A DNA stretch of 6,782 nucleotides from Candidatus Methanovirga meridionalis (GTDB taxonomy: Archaea; Methanobacteriota; Methanobacteria; Methanobacteriales; Methanobacteriaceae), in contig JAITPS010000114.1 in NCBI GenBank assembly GCA_031289325.1, positions 1 through 6,782 on the forward strand, in the 5' to 3' direction. Both the position numbers and the translations under genes were made by a program. Below the pieces are notes generated by a model. That model ran no database searches and was not told the origin of the DNA. It saw only the letters and a program-made list of their open reading frames with translations. Numbering within the stretch: position 1 is the stretch's first letter; every line of letters begins with the position of its first letter. Positions 1 to 4,673 of the stretch are shown one piece after another.

Positions 1-261
1 ACCTGAACCTAAATCTGAGAAAATTGTTAATTCATGTTCTAATTCTAAGTTTTCAAGTTTATCTAAGCTAATAAATTCTATTTCGTGTTCTTTATTCAAA
101 CGATCAAGCATTATTGATAAAATTGAACCTGCAGATATTCCATCACAATCATTATGACTATACACTTTTATATCTTTACCATTTTCAATTGTCTTCTCAA
201 TTGTCTTTTTAGCATTTTCATATGCTTTATCCATTTCTTTTGGTATTTCCATAGCTTTCAT
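1..261 (-). CDS. DHH-family phosphoesterase, N-terminal part
   Basis: This is the first 87 codons of a gene that runs off the left edge of the window. The DHH signature appears as HNDCDGISAG at residues 36-45, where H36, D38 and D40 would bind catalytic metal. A second conserved block, FSDLGSG, lies at residues 81-87 and holds the next metal-binding Asp (D83). Archaeal members of this family include RecJ-like nucleases and the GINS-associated nuclease, which act on single-stranded nucleic acid. The HND-CDG and SDLGSG forms are typical of that archaeal group, so a role in replication or repair is likely but inferred. The start is taken as ATG at 261. A second ATG at 252 is possible, because neither has a strong ribosome binding site. 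The DHHA1 domain, which would separate the subfamilies, is outside the window. Confidence 0.9.
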   Translation of the reverse strand, partial: MKAMEIPKEMDKAYENAKKTIEKTIENGKDIKVYSHNDCDGISAGSILSIMLDRLNKEHEIEFISLDKLENLELEHELTIFSDLGSG

Positions 262-282
262 CTTTAATCTTATAGTTATTAT

Positions 283-314
283 AATTGAAAAATAAAGTAA
301 TTGAAAAATAAAGT
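283..314. repeat. Perfect 16-bp tandem duplication upstream of the DHH gene
   Basis: The unit AATTGAAAAATAAAGT occurs twice head to tail (283-298 and 299-314). The 11-mer AGTTATTATAA flanks the pair at 274-284 and 312-322. It lies 20-60 bases upstream of the DHH start, where the promoter of that gene should be, so it may duplicate promoter sequence. It could also be simple slippage in AT-rich DNA. Confidence 0.6.
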
Positions 315-324
315 TATTATAAAA

Positions 325-520
325 AAGTTCTTAAATTTTGAATAATAAAATTTTGAATAATAAATTTTTTTATTAAATTATTTAACTTTAAATATTAATT
401 TATAAAAACACATAATTTTAAATTTTAAATAATATAAATACAATTTAATTAATATAACTAATTTTAAATTAATATCTTTTAATAATATTTATTTTTAAAA
501 AAGTTATTTATTAGAACTTT
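325..520. repeat. Dispersed ~195-bp element, copy 1 (MITE-like)
   Basis: This AT-rich segment closely matches 3743-3936. Both copies start with AAGTTCTTAA followed by ATTTTGAATAATAAA. The 59 bases at 455-513 match 3871-3929 with only one visible difference. The right end reads TTAGAACTT, which is the inverted left end with one base missing. Short terminal inverted repeats, no coding capacity and more than one copy suggest a miniature inverted-repeat transposable element or a conserved intergenic repeat. Its left edge is about 65 bases upstream of the DHH start, so it may overlap that promoter. I do not recognise the family, and no target-site duplication is clear in this composition. Confidence 0.65.
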
Positions 521-630
521 ATCAAAATCAATATAAATTATGTTTTTTAATTCTTATAACTTTAATTTTAGAAAATTAAAAAATTTTAAATTTAATTTAA
601 AATATATTTTTATCAAGATCAAACTTTAAA

Positions 631-795
631 TTATTGAATTTTAAATTATTGAATTTTAAATTATTGAATTTTAAATTATTGAATTTTAAATTATTGAATT
701 TTAAATTATTGAATTTTAAATTATTGAACTTTAAATTATTGAACTTTAAATTATTGAACTTTAAATTATTGAATTTTAAATTATTGAACTTTAAA
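631..795. repeat. 15-bp minisatellite, 11 units
   Basis: Eleven exact-length head-to-tail copies of TTATTGAAYTTTAAA run from 631 to 795 with no indels. The only variation is one T/C position: units starting at 721, 736, 751 and 781 have C, and the other seven have T. Because the unit is five codons long, the minus strand stays open (803 down to 597) and would read as repeated LKFNN. I treat this as a consequence of the repeat. The frame has no clear ribosome binding site and ends soon after the array. Copy number is likely to vary between strains by slippage. Confidence 0.92.
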
Positions 796-1067
796 TTAAA
801 CATAATATAAATTAAAATAATTTATATCAAAAGATTATGTGTTTATTATCTAAACTTTGATTTAATTAAATTATTATAAAATATAACAAGAAAGACATAT
901 TATTAATAAGATTATAAATAATTGATTAGATATTTTGATTAGATATTTATAATTAATAATCTTTATATTTTTCTTATTTATTATAAAAAAATTAAAAATA
1001 AAAAACTTGTTTTAAATATAAAGAGGATAAGTTAATGAAAATTTTTAAAATAAAAGAAATTAATGTG

Positions 1068-1203
1068 CTATCAACTTAAGATATATGTAATTTGAGTGTT
1101 TAAATAATTTTTTTTAGAATATATTAAAAATTAAGAAATCATAGAAGAATAAATAATAATAAATAAATAAATAAATAAAAAAATGAAATCCTTAAGTTGA
1201 CAG
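1068..1203. repeat. 136-bp segment bounded by 13-bp inverted repeats
   Basis: CTATCAACTTAAG (1068-1080) and CTTAAGTTGACAG (1191-1203) are inverted copies of each other with 12 of 13 positions matching. The interior is AT-rich, has no ORF and contains AAAT tetranucleotide repeats. The layout suits a small non-autonomous insertion element or an insertion-sequence remnant, because the ends hold most of the non-A/T bases. No convincing target duplication is visible outside the arms. A long-loop hairpin or protein-binding pair is the alternative. Confidence 0.45.
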
Positions 1204-1220
1204 AATTGAATAAAAATACT

Positions 1221-1234
1221 AAAGTATTTATATA
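1221..1234 (+). promoter_or_regulatory. TATA-type archaeal promoter for the secreted-protein operon
   Basis: AAAG followed by TATTTATATA matches the archaeal BRE plus TATA-box pattern. Transcription would begin near 1258, giving a leader of about 128 nt before the first ATG at 1386, and that leader would include the hairpins at 1280-1344. A T8 run at 1269-1276 falls inside this leader. A weaker TATA-like string near 1344-1350 is an alternative that would give a leader of only about 15 nt and place the hairpins upstream of transcription. Confidence 0.45.
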
Positions 1235-1279
1235 GTAAAAAACTATTATTTTATTATTTAAAAAGAAGTTTTTTTTAAT

Positions 1280-1344
1280 CATGTAATAAGAATCTAACAA
1301 ATTTTTAGGTTCTTACTACATGCTTAAAATTAAAAATAAGCATG
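1280..1344 (+). promoter_or_regulatory. Two overlapping hairpins in the operon leader
   Basis: Hairpin A pairs 1280-1297 with 1305-1322 around a 7-nt loop. It has 18 positions with one A-C mismatch and one U-G wobble. Hairpin B pairs CATGCTTA (1319-1326) perfectly with TAAGCATG (1337-1344). The arms share CATG at 1319-1322, so full A and full B cannot form together in one RNA. That is the geometry of a switch or attenuator, but it also fits a palindromic operator in DNA if transcription starts further downstream. The ribosome binding site of the leader ORF begins 29 bases after hairpin B. I match it to no known riboswitch class. Confidence 0.55.
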
Positions 1345-1372
1345 TATATTAAATAAAATTAAACTAAAATAT

Positions 1373-1379
1373 AGGTGAT
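1373..1379 (+). promoter_or_regulatory. Strong ribosome binding site of the leader ORF
   Basis: AGGTGAT lies 6 nt before the ATG at 1386. The same string occurs before the gene at 3006. It is the main reason to accept the 28-codon ORF as translated, since the downstream gene at 1469 has no comparable site of its own. Confidence 0.75.
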
Positions 1380-1385
1380 ATATAA

Positions 1386-1472
1386 ATGTATAGAAATAAA
1401 CGTAATTTTTGTAAAAAAATGAGATTCAAGCTACATCATGACTTGAATGTATTAGGCTGGGATTCTCCATGA
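1386..1472 (+). CDS. 28-codon cationic leader ORF coupled to the secreted protein
   Basis: This short ORF starts MYRNKRNFCKKMRFK and ends WDSP. It is rich in Arg and Lys, with seven basic residues in the first 15, and has no hydrophobic segment. It is preceded by AGGTGAT at 6 nt spacing. Its TGA (1470-1472) overlaps the ATG of the next gene (1469-1471) as ATGA, the classic arrangement for translational coupling. The next gene lacks a good ribosome binding site, so ribosomes finishing this ORF probably re-initiate there. A 7-bp hairpin lies within it. It may be a regulatory leader peptide whose sequence matters little, or a functional small cationic peptide. I recognise no family, and only its translation is well supported. 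Confidence 0.6.
   Translation: MYRNKRNFCKKMRFKLHHDLNVLGWDSP
1424..1448 (+). promoter_or_regulatory. Hairpin inside the leader ORF
   Basis: ATTCAAG (1424-1430) pairs perfectly with CTTGAAT (1442-1448) across an 11-nt loop. It lies 20 nt upstream of the ATG at 1469. Ribosomes translating the leader ORF would melt it, so it could tie access to the downstream start to leader translation. Seven base pairs in an AT-rich window is modest evidence. Confidence 0.35.
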
Positions 1473-2983
1473 AATTGAAAGGCTTAACTTTAATATTAAT
1501 TATTTTAATGTCTTCTTTTTCATTCTGTAGTGCAGAGGGTTTAATTTATGATCCTCTCATAAAATATAATAATAATGAACTACCTACTAATACTTCTATT
1601 AAACATGATGCAACTAATAAATTATATGATGCAACTAATAAATTTAATATATTGGCTACTACTTTTGATTCTTCTCTTCCTGATACCAGCATGAGTTTTG
1701 AGGAATGTATGGATTATCTATTGTTGGGTAATGCTCCTACTTATATTCTTATCACTGGTAATATTAGTGATATTAAAAATGCCAGGTTTATTATAAGTGA
1801 AGGTAAACCATTAGGTTATCATAATATTGATGATAACTTTTATGATGTTCACTTTAAATCTTTGACAGATCCTATATTGAATGGTACACTATTTTACACA
1901 CCAGATAACGATTTTAATCTTCGTACACAGTTTTTAACTGATGGCAATGATAAAATCGATCTTGTGAACTTCACTATATTTAAGCAAAGTATCCGTAATA
2001 CTCAACTTGTTCATCCTGCTCGTATTAATCCTCCTGCTCCTGATTGGGATACACAAGAAGCCGTAGTTAATGATATGGATAAAGATCCTTTAGCAGCTAT
2101 AAATAAGATAACGATATTTACTCAACAAATAGGTATGGAAACTAAAAAAGCTTTCTTATATTATCAAATTGAAATGAATAAAATCTATGCACATAATAAG
2201 GTTGTAAGTCAAGCCAGATCCGACACCAGTGGTAAATATTGGGGTGCTGGTTATTGGAAGATTTTTAGTGATGTTGATGATAATGAATTAGATTTTCTTA
2301 ATATTGAATTTCAAACCATTAAGGAACCTTTAAAGCAAACAGAAATAAATCTTGATAAAGTTATACTTAAATTAGATTGGACTATTTTTGCTGTTGATAC
2401 GACTGGTAATTTCATTAAATTCATTCCTGTATATGGTGACGCTATTAAAAGTGTTGCAGATGTTATTAAAGCTGGTTTAACGAGTGCTAAATTATCTATG
2501 CAACAGATTAAATTGGATCAGGTTTCACAACTTTATATTGATTCTGATGCTATGACTTGGAAAATATCAAGCGAACAATCTTACAGACGCCTTATTCTAA
2601 GAAATGTAACTACACCTAATCAACCAACTAATAGTGATAAAGAATTATTTAATGAACAATTAGATTCTCAAATTGCTGTATTGAAAGATTCTAATAAAAC
2701 AAATTATAATAGAATTTTTAATTATAGTGATGTTAATGGATTGCGTAGTAATTATGGTACCCAAATTAAGTATTTACAAGATATTAAAGATACTTTTGAC
2801 ATGTATCCTGGTTGGGCTGGTGGATGTCCTTATTGGGTGACAGATAATTTGAATAGGTTTAATAGTTTCTATAATGATACCAATAATATTATTTGGTTAA
2901 ATGATCTTGAAAAGCAATTATATCCTACTTTTGATACTTCAATCAATGCTCAAATATCTGCAATTGAAAAGGATAAATATTAA
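1469..2983 (+). CDS. Secreted 504-aa protein of unknown function
   Basis: I do not recognise this family. Residues 1-22 form a signal peptide: basic MKLKG, a hydrophobic core, then a cleavage site after CSA. No C-terminal anchor is visible, so the product is probably released or loosely wall-bound. Eight N-X-S/T sequons (N41, N98, N138, N167, N379, N409, N418, N469) would allow N-glycosylation. Residues 47-60 are a heptad duplication, DATNKLY then DATNKFN, from a 21-bp DNA repeat. The middle (about 205-300) is rich in predicted helix. Residues 303-340 are the most hydrophobic mature part and contain FIKFIPVYGDAIKSV, which resembles the FIPVxGD segment found ahead of toxin domains in secreted polymorphic toxins, a weak similarity. 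Mature cysteines are C80 and C453, the latter in GWAGGCPYW. The start is fixed by the signal peptide and the ATGA overlap with the leader ORF. It is co-transcribed with the gene at 3006. Confidence 0.85.
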   Translation: MKLKGLTLILIILMSSFSFCSAEGLIYDPLIKYNNNELPTNTSIKHDATNKLYDATNKFNILATTFDSSLPDTSMSFEECMDYLLLGNAPTYILITGNISDIKNARFIISEGKPLGYHNIDDNFYDVHFKSLTDPILNGTLFYTPDNDFNLRTQFLTDGNDKIDLVNFTIFKQSIRNTQLVHPARINPPAPDWDTQEAVVNDMDKDPLAAINKITIFTQQIGMETKKAFLYYQIEMNKIYAHNKVVSQARSDTSGKYWGAGYWKIFSDVDDNELDFLNIEFQTIKEPLKQTEINLDKVILKLDWTIFAVDTTGNFIKFIPVYGDAIKSVADVIKAGLTSAKLSMQQIKLDQVSQLYIDSDAMTWKISSEQSYRRLILRNVTTPNQPTNSDKELFNEQLDSQIAVLKDSNKTNYNRIFNYSDVNGLRSNYGTQIKYLQDIKDTFDMYPGWAGGCPYWVTDNLNRFNSFYNDTNNIIWLNDLEKQLYPTFDTSINAQISAIEKDKY

Positions 2984-2995
2984 AGTAATTAATAT

Positions 2996-3002
2996 AGGTG
3001 AT
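2996..3002 (+). promoter_or_regulatory. Ribosome binding site that sets the 162-aa start
   Basis: AGGTGAT lies 3 nt before the ATG at 3006. The same frame is open back to an ATG at 2901, but that would overlap the upstream gene by 83 bases and bury the signal peptide. This site therefore decides for 3006. Confidence 0.8.
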
Positions 3003-3005
3003 AAA

Positions 3006-3494
3006 ATGTTAAAATTAAAAGGTATACTATTAATAGTTTGCATACTATTATGTATTGGCACAGTGAATGCTGTTGAATCAGGTAATGTACATATCGTTGA
3101 GAAACTTAATGGTGGAGATCAGGATTTTAGTTATGTTATTAATGCTATAATAGCTGGTTCTCCTAATTGGGTTCGTTTTGATAGTGGTTCAGGTAATGTT
3201 GATAAAAATGTTCCTTTACCATACACTATCACTCAATTAGCTATTTATGGTACTGGTACTACAACATATCGGTTTTTTGGAACACATAAGTCTTGGTGGA
3301 AAAATCATAGATCCGAAATCAATTTCGATATTAGCAATCATACCACTCGCAATATTAAAATAGAATTTGGTAGTGAGCATCATAGTACTAATTACAATAA
3401 ACCCTATGTTAAAATAGATGGTGAAACAGGTGTATTTAATCATGGTGTAAATGGATATGGTTACGGTTGGTTTTGGGATATAAGTTACTGGTAA
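3006..3494 (+). CDS. Secreted 162-aa protein of unknown function
   Basis: Residues 1-22 are a signal peptide (basic MLKLKG, hydrophobic core, cleavage after VNA). Its first residues resemble those of the upstream protein (LKG then Leu/Ile). The mature part is about 140 residues with no cysteine and no membrane segment, and probably beta-rich. It has one sequon (N111). Trp, Tyr and His are abundant: KSWWKNHR at 96-102, EHHSTNY at 124-130, and a Gly/aromatic tail, GYGYGWFWDISYW, at 150-162. The tail may pack on a partner or bind a surface or glycan, but this is a guess. The gene begins 22 nt after the 504-aa gene with its own strong ribosome binding site, so the two form an operon and may act as a pair. 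I recognise no family. Confidence 0.85.
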   Translation: MLKLKGILLIVCILLCIGTVNAVESGNVHIVEKLNGGDQDFSYVINAIIAGSPNWVRFDSGSGNVDKNVPLPYTITQLAIYGTGTTTYRFFGTHKSWWKNHRSEINFDISNHTTRNIKIEFGSEHHSTNYNKPYVKIDGETGVFNHGVNGYGYGWFWDISYW

Positions 3495-3540
3495 TGAGAG
3501 GTTTCATCTCTTTATAATATTTTTTTCTTTTTTCTTTTTG
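3495..3540 (+). terminator. T-rich terminator of the secreted-protein operon
   Basis: Right after the stop codon there is a weak AGAG/CTCT hairpin (3497-3511). A pyrimidine-rich stretch with three T runs follows at 3520-3539. Archaeal RNA polymerase can stop on such U-rich tracts without a strong hairpin, so this is a good candidate for the operon end. Confidence 0.6.
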
Positions 3541-3695
3541 CAATTATATTCAATTTTTGCAATTATATTTAATAATATAAATAATTTTTAATTAATATAA
3601 TTGATTTTTAATTAATATAATTGATTTTTAATTAATATAATTGATTTTTAATTAATATAATTGATTTTTAATTAATATAACTAATTTTAATTAAA
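3536..3695. repeat. 20-bp tandem repeat array downstream of the operon
   Basis: TTGATTTTTAATTAATATAA is repeated perfectly four times (3601-3680), with degenerate units on both sides (3581-3600 and from 3681). The 20-base spacing begins earlier: TTTTGCAATTATATT occurs at 3536-3550 and 3556-3570. The unit resembles the interior of the dispersed element (TTAATTAATATAACTAATTTTAA near 445-467), so the array may have grown from an element fragment. No coding frame is supported. Confidence 0.85.
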
Positions 3696-3742
3696 GTATT
3701 CATACTAATTTTACAATGCCTTTAATTATAGTCATTATGGAA

Positions 3743-3936
3743 AAGTTCTTAAATTTTGAATAATAAATTTTTTTACTAAATTATTTAATTTTATAATACT
3801 ATTTCATGAAAACATATAATTTCCATGAAAACATATAATTTTAAATAATATAAATATATTTTAATTAATCTAACTAATTTTAAATTAATATTTTTTAATA
3901 ATATTTATTTTTAAAAAAGTTATTTATTAAGAACTT
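3743..3936. repeat. Dispersed ~195-bp element, copy 2 (MITE-like)
   Basis: This copy has perfect 10-bp terminal inverted repeats, AAGTTCTTAA at the left and TTAAGAACTT at the right (3927-3936). It aligns along its length with 325-520, and the 59 bases 3871-3929 differ from copy 1 at one position. Both copies are followed by ATCAAAA. It carries an internal 19-bp duplication that copy 1 lacks. It ends about 80 bases before the hxlB start, so like copy 1 it sits just upstream of a gene, though here with its right end facing the gene. Confidence 0.7.
3805..3841. repeat. 19-bp duplication inside element copy 2
   Basis: CATGAAAACATATAATTTC at 3805-3823 is followed by a near-identical unit at 3824-3841. 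Copy 1 has a single related segment (AAAACACATAATTTT near 405-420), so the duplication probably arose after the copies separated. Confidence 0.7.
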
Positions 3937-3964
3937 ATCAAAACTACTATAGTTTATCAAAACC

Positions 3965-3974
3965 ATTATAAAAA
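3965..3974 (+). promoter_or_regulatory. Candidate TATA box for hxlB
   Basis: ATTATAAAAA preceded by AAAACC is a plausible BRE plus TATA site. It would place transcription start near 3998 and a leader of about 20 nt before the ATG at 4018. It lies just outside the right end of element copy 2. Many A/T strings nearby could serve instead. Confidence 0.35.
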
Positions 3975-4017
3975 TATTGAGTACTATAATAAAATTAAAC
4001 AATTAAAATTAGATAAA

Positions 4018-4602
4018 ATGTTAATGAAAACAACGATTAAAGAAGTTTTAGAAAGAATAGAATGTTCTGCTAATTATATTGATGAAGATAATATTAATGA
4101 AATAATCGATTTAATAATCAACTCTAAAAATATCTTTGTGGTGGGGGCAGGAAGATCAGGTTTAGTAGCTAAATCATTTGCAATAAGACTTATGCAAATA
4201 GGAATAAGTGTTTACATTGTAGGTGATGCTATAACACCAGCTATTTGTGAAAATGATTGTGTGTGTGCTTTATCTGGTTCTGGTGAAACAAAAAGTGTTC
4301 ATCTAACCGTTAAAACAGCTAAAGATGTTGGTTCTAAAGTTATACTATTTTCTTCTAATCCTAATTCAAGTATTGCTAAGCTATCAAATATAATTTGCCA
4401 TATTAAAACAGATAAAATTGTTCATAGTGAAAATGATCATGATTATCGTAAATTAAAAGGGGATTATTCATCTTTAACCCCTCTTGGAACTCTATTTGAA
4501 TTAACTTCTATGGTCTTTCTTGATGGTTTAATAATTGAGTTAATGATGAAATTACATAAAACAGAAAGTGATTTAAAGGGTAGACATGCAACTCTTGAAT
4601 AA
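4018..4602 (+). CDS. hxlB: 6-phospho-3-hexuloisomerase
   Basis: The 194-aa product is a SIS-domain isomerase that interconverts 3-hexulose 6-phosphate and fructose 6-phosphate. In methanogens lacking the oxidative pentose phosphate pathway, the reverse ribulose-monophosphate route uses this step to make ribulose 5-phosphate for nucleotides. Family motifs are present in order: GAGRSG (43-48), FAIRLMQIG (54-62), the phosphosugar-binding SGSGET (86-91), PLGTLFE (155-161), FLDG (167-170), and a C-terminal ESDLKGRHATLE that resembles the end of the Methanocaldococcus enzyme. Length is normal for the family. An ATG at 4024 is an equally good start, because neither has a clear ribosome binding site. 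The partner 3-hexulose-6-phosphate synthase gene is not adjacent here. The gene stands alone and converges on the nucleotidyltransferase gene. Confidence 0.93.
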   Translation: MLMKTTIKEVLERIECSANYIDEDNINEIIDLIINSKNIFVVGAGRSGLVAKSFAIRLMQIGISVYIVGDAITPAICENDCVCALSGSGETKSVHLTVKTAKDVGSKVILFSSNPNSSIAKLSNIICHIKTDKIVHSENDHDYRKLKGDYSSLTPLGTLFELTSMVFLDGLIIELMMKLHKTESDLKGRHATLE

Positions 4603-4622
4603 ATGATATTAACTGCCTACCA

Positions 4623-4673
4623 TTTAATACTATCTATCCTTTAATACTATCTATCCTTTAATACTACCTATCC
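4623..4673. repeat. 17-bp tandem repeat across the convergent gene ends
   Basis: Three head-to-tail units of TTTAATACTATCTATCC (4623-4639, 4640-4656, 4657-4673, the last with one change) fill most of the 61-base gap between hxlB and the minus-strand gene. The third unit contains the stop codon and last two codons of the minus-strand gene, whose tail reads KDR then TAG. The array therefore looks like repeated duplication of that gene's 3' end. Confidence 0.85.

Larger units (their letters stand above)
262..1385. other. Gene-poor, extremely AT-rich stretch
   Basis: No protein gene with homology-like content is visible in these 1.1 kb. The sequence is almost entirely A and T and carries the items listed separately: a 16-bp direct repeat, dispersed element copy 1, a 15-bp minisatellite, an inverted-repeat-bounded segment, a promoter and a hairpin cluster. 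Smaller repeats also occur: a 13-bp unit twice at 922-947 and a run of AAAT repeats near 1159-1179. The left part holds the upstream region of the DHH gene and the right part the upstream region of the secreted-protein operon, so the divergent promoters of both lie here. Confidence 0.75.
3495..4017. other. AT-rich spacer between the secreted operon and hxlB
   Basis: These 523 bases contain no gene. In order they hold the operon terminator, the 20-bp tandem array, the second copy of the dispersed element and the hxlB promoter region. Confidence 0.8.

Noticed and set aside
631..795. CRISPR array
   Set aside because: The 15-bp units are directly adjacent with no unique spacers, and no cas genes are present.
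597..803. 68-codon minus-strand ORF of LKFNN repeats
   Set aside because: It is the 15-bp minisatellite read in frame. It has no clear ribosome binding site and no non-repetitive content.
1035..1079. 15-codon ORF with a good ribosome binding site as a gene
   Set aside because: It is too short to support as a protein gene and ends inside an inverted-repeat arm. It is kept only as part of a finding about a possibly interrupted gene.
2801..2845. GWAGGCPYW as a papain- or transglutaminase-type catalytic cysteine motif, as in pseudomurein endopeptidases
   Set aside because: No matching downstream His and Asp motif context is recognisable, and the similarity rests on a single Cys in a Gly-rich string.
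2901..3005. Earlier ATG at 2901 for the 162-aa gene
   Set aside because: It would overlap the 504-aa gene by 83 bases and place 35 residues ahead of a clear signal peptide. The AGGTGAT site before 3006 settles the start.
3237..3443. 68-codon minus-strand ORF within the 162-aa gene
   Set aside because: It is a shadow frame opposite a gene with signal peptide and ribosome binding site, and has no supporting signals.
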